Positions 37,823-50,773 are shown, counted from the stretch's first letter. The stretch is 64,000 bases of DNA from Ipomoea triloba (GCF_003576645.1 NC_044922.1:277248-341247), one strand, 5' to 3'. Numbers and translations: made by a program. Notes: generated by a model not told the origin, from the sequence alone.

Positions 37823-40360
37823 TTAAGGTAAAAAATTAGGGTTGATTATTTTTTTTAATTTTTCATCTGTAATTTCTTTGTGCAATTCTGCTGCAAGTTT
37901 GAATCCACCAGCAGTAGCACCTTCATCCTTGAACGCATCTCTGAGCCCAAAATGAACCATCAAAAGGCGGACAAACGTAAGAAGCTCTCCACCTTTGTTC
38001 AGATATTGAACGTCATCTCTGCAATGGCTGGCTCCATATAACAGCATCCCTATCCACACATGACTCACAACTTCCCACAATTCCTCCTCCGAACAGCGAT
38101 CTTCATCATTGCCCTGTCCGTTTTCAACATCCTGTTCGTTCTGATGAGGATTATTGTTGTCTGCAGGATTTGGTCTGCAGCAGCTTTTCAAATGCTTTGC
38201 AAGTTTAATAGCTTCGGACAATATAGACTTATTATCATTAGTTTTTGCAGTAGTTCCATCTTCACTTGGATTTTCGCTGTCATCTTTCAACTTTAATTCT
38301 AGCAGCTGTTTACAAACTTCTCCCCGCTTCTTATCTTCCCATTTCATTCTGAGTTTTTCCGACCTTGTGCGCTCCGTATGACATGTATCTGTATGTAATG
38401 GCATGGCCGGAGAAGTGGTGACATTAAAAAACATTTAAGGGTGTTTCAAAAAAAAAAAAAAAACATTTAAGGATTCAATTACATTTTGGTTTATAATTGA
38501 ATGGTGTATTTAACATTTATACCAAAATTCTACAATTTTATAGAGATGGGGGCCGGGGTAGGTACCTGCTGCTGCTGCATTATTGTTTCTGTTCCGGTTG
38601 GCAAGGGTAATAATGGCTGCATCCTTGAAGTCACTGAGTTTTGCAGAGATGATGGCGCTGATGTGGCCCAGCAAATGGTGTCCAGGACATCTTGTTTTGG
38701 GCAACTCGTCCTTAATTTTTTTAATGGTGTGATCAACTTCTTCCCGGCATATGTCTTTGAATCTCAATCCTATGTTTCCGGGGACTGTGGAAGTGAGTTT
38801 CCCCTCCATTGCCAGAAAGTACACCAAATATTCCGAAATATTTCTGCATATCTCTTTATAATTTGGTTCCTTTTTTTCTTTCGCAGGTTTTCCGGTAGTG
38901 AAATAGCATATCTCCGTAGCAACATGCCAAATTAACACACAATTGTTGTAGTGATGATAATCCTCCTGGGGAGCGGAACATGACATTAGTTGTTGTTCAC
39001 CGCCGCCTTGGCCTTCCTCCTCCGGCAGCTTCGCCTTGTTCTTGATGGCACGGAAAAGCCGCTCGAGCAGGTGGCAATCAACCTTCTCAATTTTAGTGTA
39101 CTGCCACGCATCAAGTCTATCTCTGATGAGGCTCAAGCGGTTGATTATAGTGTCCAACGGTTTCCACCGTTGCTTAGAGGAGTGGTTGATCAAGCTGTAT
39201 TGTCGGATTCGTTTGGACCAACGTTTTTTGGACCAAACCCATGTATGTATCTTGTGGATGAGTTTCATTATGATCCCCGAAATCCAGCTTCTCATCTGAT
39301 CACAATAATATCTCTTCTTCTTCTCCTCCTTCATTAGAGCTACAGTCCACTCAGAAAAAACCAGCTTCACATTAGCCACAAAATCTAACACAACTGCACC
39401 GCCCAGCAACAGATAAGTAATACAGAGGTAAAGAGGAGTAGCGCCCACTTCGGACTTGTCACAGAAGTAAAACGTGATGATCACCGCTACAAGTAAAACA
39501 TGAACCACAAATCGGTATGCATATCCGATTGAATTTATCCACTGGACGGCAGCCATCTTGGTGAACATGGACTCATACATGAAGTTGAGTTCCACTTCCA
39601 GGATTGCATACGCGGTCTTATGATCTAGCTTCCAAAACACCTCCTTAACCGCCACTAGTTTATCCTCAATGTGGATAAACGCATGATCCAAGATGAATCC
39701 TTTGAAGAGTTTGTAGTATATGTAACCGCTGTGGATGATCTCCATTTTGTCCGGATTATTCGCCACCAACGCCTCCTCCGTTTCCTTACTTAAAGAAGAA
39801 GAAGAAGGATTATTTTCGAGCATTGACCTCCTCATATGGTACACAGATGCCAAGTAAAGGGAGTGGATCCGTTCAGTGTACTTCACAATTCCGGCTGAGA
39901 AGACGATCCAGGCGGAGATGGCTAAGCAGCGGTGGTTGTAGATTTTGTAGCGGTAGAAAACAAGGAGAACGGAGAAAGACTGAACAATGAGGGTGAGGAG
40001 TTGGCGGTGCCATAAGTTGTTGTCTTCTATGTCGAAGGAGGTGATGGCGTGGGGGCCGCCCAAGTGGAGCAAGAGGAAGGGTGCCCAGAAAGCCTCCAGG
40101 AGGGACGATTGGTCGTCGGAGTTGCTATTGATGAGGGCTATGCCGAAGGTGGCAAAGTAGTCGGCAAGTAAATAGGCACACCAGATTTTTATATGGGTGG
40201 ACCCTCTCTTTCTCCTTTTTCTCAACGGCCCAAGGAATTCCAGCACGCACTGGAACCCAAGACTAGCCACAACAATGGCATAGATGTTCCAGTTCCCCCA
40301 TATCCGCTGCACAAACTTTTGAATATGTCTAAGTGGAATCATCATCGTTGGCGTCGTCAT
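37823..40360 (-). CDS. DUF4220-DUF594 membrane protein, array copy B
   Basis: Exons 40360-38566 and 38388-37823 with a phase-1 intron encode 786 residues. Exon 1 has the DUF4220 core FWAPFLLLHLGGPHAITSF and EDNNLWHRQ, the block ELNFMYESMFTKMAAVQW, and LTSTVPGNIGLRFKDICREE. Membrane segments occur near WNIYAIVVASLGFQCVLEF, IWCAYLLADYFATFGIALI, LTLIVQSFSVLLVFY, FVVHVLLVAVIITFYF and LCITYLLLGGAVVLDFV. Exon 2 begins with a basic segment (RTRSEKLRMKWEDKKRGEV), has an Asn-rich linker, and ends with DUF594: LWEVVSHVWIGMLLYGASHC and KGGELLTFVRLLMVHFGL. It is the closest relative of copy C. A 5' UTR intron is inferred from the conserved donor near 41893. The role is unknown. Confidence 0.88.
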
Positions 40361-40475
40361 CTCCGACTCTATACTATATCATAGTGGAAAAGAGATAATC
40401 AGAACCAACCTAGCTAACACCTCCACAAAATTGAGTGTTGTCCCCTTATAGTAATTCCAATAAACAAAAAATTGA

Positions 40476-40913
40476 ATGGCATGTTTGGTTGGATAGAAAA
40501 TAGTTTCCAAAAAGTTGAGGAAAATGAAAGATTATGTTGTTTGGTTGGATGGAAAATGATTTCCATGGAATTTGACTTTCCAAAGAAGAAGGAAAACAAA
40601 TTCCTTAGTAGAGTTAGGTATTTTGTTTTCTAAGGGAGGTGGGAAGAAAGTATAAGCTTTGGACTATTTTACCCTCAACCAACTTTATTAATTACACATG
40701 TATATATCGCCAAATCATTATTTCTAAGGGCATATTGGTCTTTATATTCATAATTCCTTACCATTCAAAATCCAACCAAACAATGGAATTTATATTCCCA
40801 GTAATTTCTTTTCCACCAACCAAACGTGGAATTTGTTTTCCTGGTAATTTGTTTTCCATGGAATTTGAATTTCATTTTCTTCAAATATTTTCCAGCGAAC
40901 CAAACGGGCTGTA
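40476..40913. mobile_element. MITE with GTTTGGTT termini in the copy B leader intron
   Basis: The left end has GCATGTTTGGTTGGATAG and the right end has the complementary CGAACCAAACGGGCT. Subterminal copies of GTTTGGTTGGATGGAAAA and its complement lie inside, giving an overall inverted-repeat layout. The equivalent intron of copy C lacks it. Exact ends and target-site duplication could not be fixed. Confidence 0.55.
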
Positions 40914-41885
40914 AGAGTTTAATTGGAGGAATTGAAATTCCATAATACATCAAAACAAAGTTTAGAGTGTGAGAATCAAATTGTCCCGATAATAATCTTA
41001 ACATTTTATAAGTCCTTATAGTAATTCAATTCGTTCTTACAAAATAATGTAATTTGAATTTATATTTTTGCTAAGATCAAACGCTTATCACTTACACTAA
41101 AAGCTATAGCCTAGCTAGTGGTGAAGGCACAACTCTATTTCTTTATAGACGACCACCTTAGCGGCATAAATGGTAAGGGTTTGATTTAACAAGTCGTACC
41201 AGAGCCAGGTTATTAGGGGTTTGAGTGCCAGTAAAATTGGTTGGTCTCGTAAAGACCAAGTCTAGCACCATGTGACTAGGAGATAATTGTGCGGAGATAA
41301 GTAAAAGCTAAAGGTCAAGTCCAGCACATCGTGTCTGGAAAATGTGATGGCTGTTTATAAGGAAATAAATTTACGCATTCACTACTAGCTATAGCTTTTG
41401 GCATAAGGGGTATGTGCTTGATTCTAACAATTTTATTTCCACTTCATTCATTTTCTAGGAAACTAAGCTACATGCAATTTCTTTCCACATAATTCCCTCC
41501 TTACGATCAAACGGAAGCAACACTGGATTTACTCATATCATGTATATTTTTCTGATTGATTGCGGTATGTATTCTGGGTCTTCAATTTATAATTAGTTTG
41601 ATTTCTAAATTTTATAAGTTTTATTGGCATTACTATACTTTTTAAATACATTAGCAAGAAATAAGCCATCCAATAACCAAAAACAATTAAATTAAATTAC
41701 ATAAATCTAGACAAAACAATGCCCACATATAGTATTAGCAATGAATAACAGACTTAAACCATTTGGAGGATTAGAGTATTTAAATCATTAATTAAGCATA
41801 TATATGTATTGTTTAGCTCATGGCTGCAACATATTAGAAGGCATATATATAACACAGAGATATGTATACACATATAAAATGGAGT

Positions 41886-42230
41886 AAGCTTACCTGGTTC
41901 CTGTGTTATTGATGATGTATGTGCAGTGGTGTTACCCTTGTGTACTTTTGTTATGAATTATTGCAAAGTATATATGTGTATATATAGAAAAGAATATAAT
42001 ATAGGCAAAACAGTCAAGTCACTCAACTGTATGTTTCTGAATTCAAACGCCAAAAATAGAATGTGAATATTCCTATTCCTGCCTTTCCTTGAACAATGGT
42101 TTCTCTCCATTTCCACGACGTTAGTTATACTCTTGTGTGCTACCACGAGTTTCACGAGTACTTCCCTGCACAATTTTCTTATTCTATTATTCTTCTTCTC
42201 ATATGTATATATATATATAAACTGGTGCAC
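41886..42230 (-). promoter_or_regulatory. Leader exon, splice donor and conserved upstream block of copy B
   Basis: On the - strand a donor CAG|GTAAGCTTAC lies at about 41892. The leader before it, and about 330 bp further upstream, align closely with 45927-46245 upstream of copy C. Shared phrases are CACTCAACTG, TTCAAACGCCAA, GGTTTCTCTCCATTT and CTACCACGAGT (written as on the + strand). A TATA-like TATATA stretch lies at about 41974-41985. Confidence 0.5.
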
Positions 42231-42814
42231 ACATTCTATTACATGAATGGTCAAGATTAATTAAGATTCTAAGTTGAAGTGTATGAACCGTGGTTAAATG
42301 TGTGCAAACAGGGTAGGTAGGTGTGTCAATCAATTTAGACCATTAAAATTTATTAGATTGATGTACAAGATTTAGTCTCACAATCTCATCTAAGTGATCT
42401 CATATAGAAACCTCCCCACACACGTGTATATATATATATATATATATATAACACATGCGCAAGGGGGCCGCCTAGGGCCTTATGCAACGTTGATGGCAAT
42501 GGAGATTGCAATTATTTTTGAATGAGGTATTGGCCTCCAATTCTTTTTTTTTTTTAATTTGATAATTCCAACTAAGACTCCATGTAACGTGCTACATCAT
42601 CAATTAAAAAAGTGTAAATTTATCGTGGTAAAAAAATATAAATTACATATTTTTACATAGTATATGTTGTTATTACACATGTTTTTAGTTCAATGCCTAA
42701 TCAATTGCACAAATCCAATAAATTCAATAGTTTATTTAATATACACTTTTTACCGAATTTATTTAAAACGAAAAAAAAAAAATAAAACAAAAATACTTGG
42801 ACACATCAAGCTAA

Positions 42815-45426
42815 TTAAGGTAAAAAATCAGAGGTGATTATTTTAGGGAGAAAATGTCGTAATTTTATATCTGTAATTACTTTGTGCAATTCTTCTGCAA
42901 GTTTGAATCCAGCAGCAGCACCACCTTCATCCTTGAACGCTTCTCTGAGCCCAAAATGAACCATTAAAAGGCGGACAAACGTAAGAAGCTCTCCACCTTT
43001 GTTGAGATATTGAACGTCGTCTCTGCAATGGCTGGCTCCATACAACAGCATCCCTATCCACACATGACTCACAACTTCCCACAATTCCTTCTCGGAACAA
43101 TAATGATCTTCATGATTGTCCTGTCTGTTTGGGTGGGCGAGTTCCTCTGCTGAACCCGGATTTTCAACATCATTATTATTATTATTGTTGCCTGCAGGAT
43201 TTGGTGGTCCCTCTGGATCTTGTCCACAGCACCTTTTCAAATGCTTTGCAAGTTTAATATAACCCGGAATTTCAACATCCTGTTCGTTCTGAGGATTATT
43301 GTTGTCTGCAGGATTTGGTCGTCCCTCTGGATCTTGTCTGCAGCAGCTTTTCAAATGATGTGCAAGTTCAATAGCTTTGGACAATATGGACTTAGCATAA
43401 TCATCATCACTTCCATTTTTGCTGCGGTCTCTCAACTTCAATCGTAGCAGCTGTTCACAAACTTCTCCTCGCTTCTTATCTTGCCATTTCATTTTCAGTT
43501 TTTCCCACCTTGTGCGCTTCCTTTTACATCTATCTGTATGTAATGGTGGTGACATGATATGATATGATGCATGTATAAACGGATACTACATAATAGTACT
43601 TGAAAAAAAGGTCCCATGCATTAAAAATTAGATACTTAGCTTCATTCTCATTTTAATGTATTTAAGTTCCCATTATATACCTTTCTTAACTCCTATTTTT
43701 AGGTAATTAAGTTTATTAACACATTAGCTAGTTTTAGATAGGGTAAAAAAAATAAAATTAATTTAAAAAAAATTACCTTCTTCCCAAAATCTTGTTTTGG
43801 ACAACCCGTCCACAATTTCATTAATGGTGTGTTGAACTTCTTCCCAGCATATGTCTTTGAATCTCAACCCTATGTTTCCGGGGACTGTGGACGTGAGTTT
43901 CCCCTCCATTACCAGAAAGTACACCAAATATTCCGAAATATTTCTGCATATTGTCTATTATTTGGATCTTTTATTTTCGCAGGTTGTCCGGTGAAATAGC
44001 ATATCTCCGTAGCAACATGCCAAATTAACACACAATTGTCGTATTCATGATGAACCTTCGGAGGTTGTTCATCACCGCCGCCCTGGCCTTTAGTCTGTGT
44101 TCCCTCCTCCTGCTGCTGCTGATTTGCCTTGTTGTTGATGGCATGGAAAAGCCGCTTGAGCAGGACGTTCCCAACCGGCTGAATTGTAGTGTACTGCCAC
44201 GCATCAAGTTTCTCTCTGATGAGGCCGGAGCGGTTGATTATTTTGTCCAACGGTTTCCACCGTTGCTTAAAGGAGTGGTTGATCAAGCTGTATTGTCGGA
44301 TTTCTTTGGACCAACGTTTTGTGGACGAACCCCATGTGTTTATAGTGTTGATGCCTTTCATTATCCACTTTCTCTCTTCACTGGGCTTCTCCATCATTAG
44401 AGCTACAGTCCACTCAGAGCAAACCAGCTTCACAATAGACACCAAGTCTAACACAACTGCACCGCCCAGCAAGATGTAGGTAATAGAGATGTGAATAGAA
44501 CTAGCTCGGGACTTGTCACACAAGTAAAACGTGATGGTCACCGCTACAAGTAAACCATGAACCACAAATCGGTATGCATATTCGATTGAACTTATCCACT
44601 GGACGGCAGCCATCTTGGTGAACATGGAGTCATACATGAAGTTGAGTTCCATTTCCAGGATTTTATACGCGGTCTCAGGATGTTTTAGCTCCAAAAACAC
44701 CTTCTTAACCGCCTTTAGTTTATCCTCAATGTGGATAAACGCATGATCCAAGATGAATCCTTTGAAGAGTTTGTAGTATATGTAACCGCTGTGGATGATC
44801 TCCATTTTGTCCGGATTATTCGCCACCAACGCCTCCTCCGTTTCCTTACTTAAAGAAGAAGAAGAAGAAGAATTGTTTTCGAGCATTGACCTCCTCATAT
44901 GGGGCACAGATGCCAGGAAAAGGGAGTGGATCCGTTCAGCGTACTTGACAATTCCGGCGAAGAACACAATCCCGGCGGAGATGGCTAAGCAGCGGTGGCG
45001 GTAGATTTTGTAGCGGTAAAAAACAAGGAGAACGGAGAAAGACTGAACAATGAGGGTGAGGAGTGGGCGGTGCCATAAGTTGTTGTCTTCTATGTTGAAG
45101 GAGGTGATGGCGTGGGGGCCACCCAAGTGGAGCAAGAGGAAGGGTGCCCAGAAAGCCTCCAGGAGGGAGGATTGGTCGCCGGGGGCGTCTTCCTCGTTGG
45201 AGTTGCTATTGATGAGGGCTATGCCGAAGGTGGCAAAGTAGTCGGCAAGTAAATAGGCACACCAGATTGTGAGGTGGGTCGGCACTTTCTTTCTCCTTTT
45301 TCTCAACGGCGCAACGAATTCCAGCACGCACTGGAACCCAAGACTTGCCACAACAATGGCATGGATGTTCCAGTTCCCCCATATCCGCTGCAGTAACTTT
45401 TGAAATTGTTTAAGCGGAATCATCAT
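42815..45426 (-). pseudogene. DUF4220-DUF594 gene, array copy C, with a one-base frameshift
   Basis: The layout matches copy B: exon 1 at 45426-43777 and exon 2 at 43533-42815. The first frame carries FWAPFLLLHLGGPHAITSF, EDNNLWHRP and ELNFMYDSMFTKMAAVQW. It shifts at about 43955 and stops after NIWCTFW. One base off, the conserved continuation (EYLVYFLVMEGKLTSTVPGN) reads on to the donor at 43777. Exon 1 is 1650 bases, whereas every other copy has 3n+1, so a single-base loss explains it. Exon 2 is intact and ends in DUF594. Its linker contains a duplicated HLKSCCRQDPEG / HLKRCCGQDPEG unit. If the deletion is real, the product would lose DUF594. A sequencing error in an A/T-rich stretch is possible, and splice and coding signals are otherwise well kept. 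Confidence 0.65.
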
Positions 45427-45479
45427 GGTAGGTTAGTTGGCGCCGTCATTCATCTATATCATATCATAAGTTATAGGGT

Positions 45480-45695
45480 AATTGTAAAATTTCTTTTTGA
45501 GTGTTGGTGATAGAAACTTTTTGTCCTAAGTTATTATTATTGGTATTCACTTTTTGTGTTTTTGTGTACACTTCTAGTCACTGAATTATACTAAAATTGC
45601 AAATTTCTATCTCTAATGTTTTTTAATAAAGGGACCAAAAGTGAGTATCACCCACACAAACAAATTCTACAATTATCCTATAACTTACGGACCAA
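45480..45695. mobile_element. Foldback MITE in the copy C leader intron
   Basis: The left half (GGTAATTGTAAAATTTCT and on through CACTTTTTG) is answered by complementary sequence ending ...AATTATCCTATAACTT. Relatives with the same 'not-yet-transposon' phrases (AAAAGTGAGTAT, TATACTAAAATT) lie at 60060-60450 and 61440-61660. Confidence 0.55.
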
Positions 45696-45926
45696 AAATG
45701 CAATTTTTTCAAAAAAAAAAAAAAAAAAAAAGTAAATTACATAAATCTAGACAAAAGAATGCCCACATACAGTATTAGGACTTAAAACCATTTGGAGGAT
45801 TAGAGTATTAAATCATTAATTAAGCATATATGCATTGTTTAGCTCATGGCTGCAACACATTAGCATGCATATATATGACACAGAGACATCAGACATATAT
45901 ATATGTACACATATAAAATGGAGTAA

Positions 45927-46228
45927 GCTTACCTGGCCTGCAGGTTCCTCTGTTATTGATGATGTGGTGTTACCCTTGTGTACTTTTGTTATGAATTATT
46001 ACAAAGTATATATGCATGTGTATATATAGAAAAGAATATAGGCAAAACAATCAAGTCACTCAAGTGTTTGTTTCTTAATTCAAACGCCAATGTGAATATT
46101 CGTATTCCTGCCTTGAGCAATGGTTTCTCTCCATTTTATTCACATACAACGTTAGTTATACTCTTGTGTGCTACCACGAGTGTCACGAGTACTTCCATGC
46201 ACAATTTTCTTATTCTATTCTTCTTCTC

Positions 46229-46245
<17 letters not shown>
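45927..46245 (-). promoter_or_regulatory. Leader exon, splice donor and conserved upstream block of copy C
   Basis: It aligns with 41886-42230 almost base for base apart from short indels. The donor GTAAGCTTAC (- strand) lies at about 45927-45936. A TATATATA stretch at about 46019-46026 is a TATA candidate. Confidence 0.5.
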
Positions 46246-46265
<20 letters not shown>

Positions 46266-47323
46266 TTTGTTTTTGCGTTCTAATGTGAGATTATGTAAAC
46301 AACTGCATGAGTGCATACATTCTATTACATAAAACCCTGAGAGTAGTTAGTTATTGTGCATTCATGTAGTAAGTAAATTGTGTGTACTCGTGTAGATTTC
46401 ATGATCTCAGGTTAAGCATAATTCTCATTTGCACGCAACTATATATTTCTATAGTTTTGTTGTGCATGCATGTGCGGGAAGGTGATCCTGAAGTTCCTAA
46501 AACTTCTTGTCTCAACATTTTGATGAAAATAATAAATATTGAGATGTGTCTCGAATCTCATCACCCTTTTCTAAAGTTTTGGTGAAGACAACCAAACGGG
46601 AATAGGGCTGTTTATAATTTATTGACTTGTATTTCTTACCTAAACTCAAATTGTGTGATTCATCATAATTCTAAGAAGGAGATCGAGTGACCTTCAATTC
46701 TCTGCCCATTACTTTTAGGATTTTATATATACCGTTGTGAATTGTGATTTAATATCAATATGTTATCGTTTTTTCTTGGTTTCCTTTGATATCTCAGTAT
46801 TAATATAATATAATGCTTTGATTAGAAAGAAAAATATTATACATATTCTTTTTATTTTATTTTATTTTATTTTTTACTTTAGGCTAATTTGACACACTTG
46901 GATTAATCTAAAAAAAAAAAAGTGAGTTATCACCTTAATTTCCTTTATTTTCTCTTTCTCCAAATATTCAGACAATTGACGAGTATGAGACTTCCATTTA
47001 TAATGTTCTGATTAGAAAATGATATTTTCATTGTAGGGCAGAGTATTGCCCATAGACAAATGTTGTAACTCTTTATTTTTATCTGTAAGTATCCACGAAT
47101 TAAAGTTAATTAGATTAAGTCTTTATATAATAAAAATGAAAAAAATTAATATTACACTAGAACAATGTTCACCACTTCACCTAATGCATACCATGAATTA
47201 GTAAAGATGAGTTTCCTCATCATCCAACAAAATTCAATCTTTGAAAAATGTTATTTATTACAAATTTAGCATGTTGACCTCCAAAAAAAATTGGCATATA
47301 ATTTTTAAATACAAAAACAAGAG

Positions 47324-50258
47324 TTAAGGTAAAAAATTAGAGATAATTTTAGGAAGGAAATGTAATAAGTTTTTATGTTGATGAATTACTTGGTGCAATT
47401 CCGCTTCAAGTTTGAATCCACCTTCAATTTTGAAGGCATCTGTGAGGCCAAAATGAACCATCAAAAGGCGCACAAACGTAAGAAGCTCTCCACCTTTGTT
47501 AAGATATTGAACGTCGTCTCTGCAATGGCTGGCTCCATATAACAGCAGCCCTACCCACACATGTCTCAGAATTTCCCACAATTCCTTCTCCGAACAACTA
47601 TTGTCGTCTGGTCTGTTTGGATTATTATGATGGCTGCACTGTTCTTCTGCTGGATTTTCAACATCACCTGGGCTGCAACAGCAGCTTTTCAAATGCTTTG
47701 CCAGTTTAACAGCTTCCGGCAATATCGACTTTAGGTAATAATCATTTTCACTTTTGTTTTCCTTTTCTGGAAACCCATCTAGCAGCCATTTACAAGCATC
47801 TTTCCGCTTCTTATCTTCCCATTTCCTGCTCACTTGTTCCAACCTGCTGCGCTTCCTATCACATGTATCTGCATCTGTATCTGTATATATATGGATGACA
47901 GTAAAACTCATTATATATTGGTAATTTCTTTTTTCTCTTTTTGGAGAACTCGGAAGCACTATTTGAAAGTGTGCACCGATATAGTAACCCTGGGGGTGAG
48001 CAACCTATCCATCCGAATAACCAAAAAACCAATGAAATTTTTTAACTAGCATAACCGATCGAGGTAAACAATATAACCGACCGAAAAACAAACCAGTTCA
48101 GTCGATTATGTTGGTTACCATTGAAAATTAAAATCGAACAGTTAACAGAGTATCCGTGATCCTACCCAGCAAACGATGGCAAGCAGTAAACTTGCTTGAG
48201 GGAAACTCATAACCCTGGTATGTACTATTGTCTGTGACCTTAACCGACAAAAGATCACATGGAAATAAATCAGCCTACTGACTCAAATTAAGAAAACTAA
48301 TAGGTTGTGAAAGTAGTTATAAACAGCATTCTAATAAGAAAAAAGAAAGCTAATAGGTTATTTCTATTGGGTCAAACTTATGGTAACCACAATCTAATAA
48401 ACTTGACTAGGGTTGTGCAAAAATTTAGTAATTTTATAGATAGATGCCTGGTGGAGGTAAGTATAGTACCTGCATGGTTGTTTTTCCAGTTGGTGATGGT
48501 GCAGAAATCCTTGAAGTCCTCCATTTTTGCAGAGGCCATGTGTTTGATGTAATCTAAGAAATAATTGTTTTTCCCAATAACAGCTGCAGAGTCTAACCTG
48601 GCCTTGAGTTCCTCACGTGTGTGTTTAACTTCTTCCCAACAAATGTCTCTGAATCTCATCCCTATGTTCCCGGGGACTGTCGACGTGAGTTTCCCCTCCA
48701 TCACCAGAAAATACACCAAATATTCCGAGATATTTCTGCATATTTTCCGGTTTGGATCATCCTCCTTTCCACTGTCTATGCTGAAATAGAATATCTCCGT
48801 AGCAACATGCCAAATCAACACGCAATCGTCGTAGTCCTTATAACGAACCTCCCGAGTCGGCGGCAGTTCTCCGCCGCCGCCGCCGTCTTTAGCCTCATCG
48901 GTTTCCGCCCTCTTCTTGATGTACTGGAAAACCTGCTCCAATAGGCCGCACCCAACCGATTCCGTTATAGTATACCGCCACGCGTCAAGCCGCTCGGTGA
49001 GCCCGGATTTTTCGGCGATTGGATCAATCAACGGCCACCCTTGTTTTATGGAGTGATTGATCAAGCTGTACTGTCGGATTTCGTTGGACCAACGACGCCT
49101 CGAGGAAATCCAGGTAGTTATAGCCTTGATTGTTTTGATTATCTTATGGTTTCTCTTCAGCCCAGAAATCCAGCTCTCTTTCTTTCCCGGGCTTGCTTTA
49201 CATTTCTCCACATCCTCCAACATTATAGCTACAGTCCACAAAGAAAACACGAGCTTGGCGAGCGCTACGAAGTCCAAGAAAATCGCACCGCCCAGCAAGA
49301 GATAGGTGATAGAGATATCAAGATCGTCAGCTTGGAGCTTGGGGAAGAAGACGAATATGAGCGCGACGGCTAGAAGTAAAGCATGAACCACAAACCGGTA
49401 TCCATACCCGAATGAACTCATCCATTGGACCGCCGCCATTTTGGTGAACAAGGCATCGTACATGAAATTGAGTTCAATTTCCAGGACTTTATACGCCTCC
49501 TTGTGGTCCAGCGTCATGAACAAGTCCTTGACGGCCTCCAATTTCCCCTCGATGTGGCTAAACCCGTGATCCATGATGAATCCTTTGAAGAATTGGAAGT
49601 AGGTGTACCCCATCTGGATTATCTCCAGCTCGCGATCCACCGCCTCCTCTGATCCTTGAAAGGTTGGTTTTAGCTGGTATGAGAGGGTATCCTCACTGGA
49701 ACTTTCCAGCATTGACTTTTTCATATGGGACAGAGATGCCATATAAAGGGAGCGGGTCCGTTCAGCGTACTTGATAATCCCGGCGAAGAAGATGATCCCG
49801 GTGGGGATAAGTAATTCCCGGTAGATATAGATTTGGAAGCGGTAGAAAACAAGGAGAACGGAGAGAACCTGAACCAAGAGAGTGAGGAGGTGGCGGTGCC
49901 ATAAGTTGTTATCCTCCAAGTCGAAGGAGGTGATGGTGTGAGGGCCGCCCAGGTGGAGCAAGAGGAAGGGTGCCCAGAAGGCGGCGATGCGGGACGATTT
50001 GGGCCCGAGGTCTTCCGCACTGCTGTTGATGAGACCAATGGAGAAAGTGGCGAAATAGTCGGCGAGCAAATACACAGACCAGATAATCAGGTGAGTGGAG
50101 CTTTTCTTGCTCCGTTTTCTCACCGGCGCAAGGAATTCCAGTATTCCCTGGAAGGCAAGGCTGGCCACAACAATGGCTTGGATGTTCCATTTCCCCCATA
50201 TTGACTTCAGTAGCTTTTGAATGGCTGCAAGAGGAAACACCGTCGTCGGCGTCTTCAT
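47324..50258 (-). CDS. DUF4220-DUF594 membrane protein, array copy D
   Basis: Exons 50258-48470 and 47868-47324 with a phase-1 intron encode about 777 residues. Exon 1 shows WNIQAIVVASLAFQGILEF, FWAPFLLLHLGGPHTITSF, EDNNLWHRH, ELNFMYDALFTKMAAVQW, a central membrane pair (FVVHALLLAVALIFVFF; ISITYLLLGGAIFLDFV) and LTSTVPGNIGMRFRDICWEE. Exon 2 starts with a basic stretch (DRKRSRLEQVSRKWEDKKRK), and DUF594 reads LWEILRHVWVGLLLYGASHC and KGGELLTFVRLLMVHFGL. The 600-bp intron holds repetitive DNA. The exon 2 acceptor was chosen by analogy with B and C, and two further AGs just upstream (spaced 6 and 12 bases) could give small in-frame variants. Function is unknown. Confidence 0.88.
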
Positions 50259-50469
50259 CCACCACCGCTCTGATCTCCGATTCTCTGATCTGATCTGATC
50301 TTTACAGCTACAAAGAGACCAGACAAATATTTTTCTACTTAACTTTAGCTTAACAATAATAGAATAATATGAATATACAAAAAATTAAAATCATATATAT
50401 TCTAATAGGGTGTCCATGTTTTGGTTACTAATCATCAGTACATTGATATAATATAGAAGAGAATATATG

Positions 50470-50620
50470 CAAGCTAGTAGAGTTACTCAACTTCTCCTTC
50501 ATCCAAACACAACAATATTATTCCTACCTTTGCTTACACAATGGTTTTCCTCTCCCTTTCCACAGTCATATTCTCTCCTCTTCAACTTTCCCACCATGAG
50601 AGTCACCATTGGTTGGATAA
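50470..50620 (-). promoter_or_regulatory. Conserved upstream block of the array, copy D
   Basis: It shares ACTCAACTTCTCCTTCATCC, the 'ATTCCTACCTTTGCTTACACAATGG' phrase in diverged form, and CTCTCCCTTTCCAC with the blocks of A-C, in the same order. It is more diverged than B versus C. Confidence 0.4.
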
Positions 50621-50773
50621 GAAATTCTTTATTTTACTGCTAAGCTAGCAATCAATATTTAAAAGTGTACACTGAGTTAAACTCATTTTGCAATCCTAGC
50701 AAGCAAATGGACAATAAAACAGCCTAAGTTGTTCATATTTGATTGATTTAAGTAAAAAAAGTTAATAAATAAC

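Larger units (their letters stand above)
40361..42814. other. Intergenic region: copy B 5' leader, promoter and copy C 3' flank
   Basis: About 2.4 kb. It includes the inferred 5' UTR intron of B (to a donor at about 41892) containing a MITE (40476-40913) and other repetitive DNA, then the promoter block (41999-42230), and a region (42470-42800) aligning with the B 3' flank. No further gene is supported. Confidence 0.55.
45427..47323. other. Intergenic region: copy C leader and promoter, copy D 3' flank
   Basis: This includes the inferred 5' UTR intron of C with a foldback repeat (45480-45695), the leader and promoter block (45927-46245), an (AT)n(AC)n microsatellite (46231-46265), a decayed foldback (46270-46430) and AT-rich DNA with no supported gene. 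Confidence 0.55.

Noticed and set aside
38501..38935. A 144-residue + strand open frame opposite copy B, and similar frames opposite C and D
   Set aside because: They follow the conserved - strand coding sequence and disappear where the paralogues have indels.
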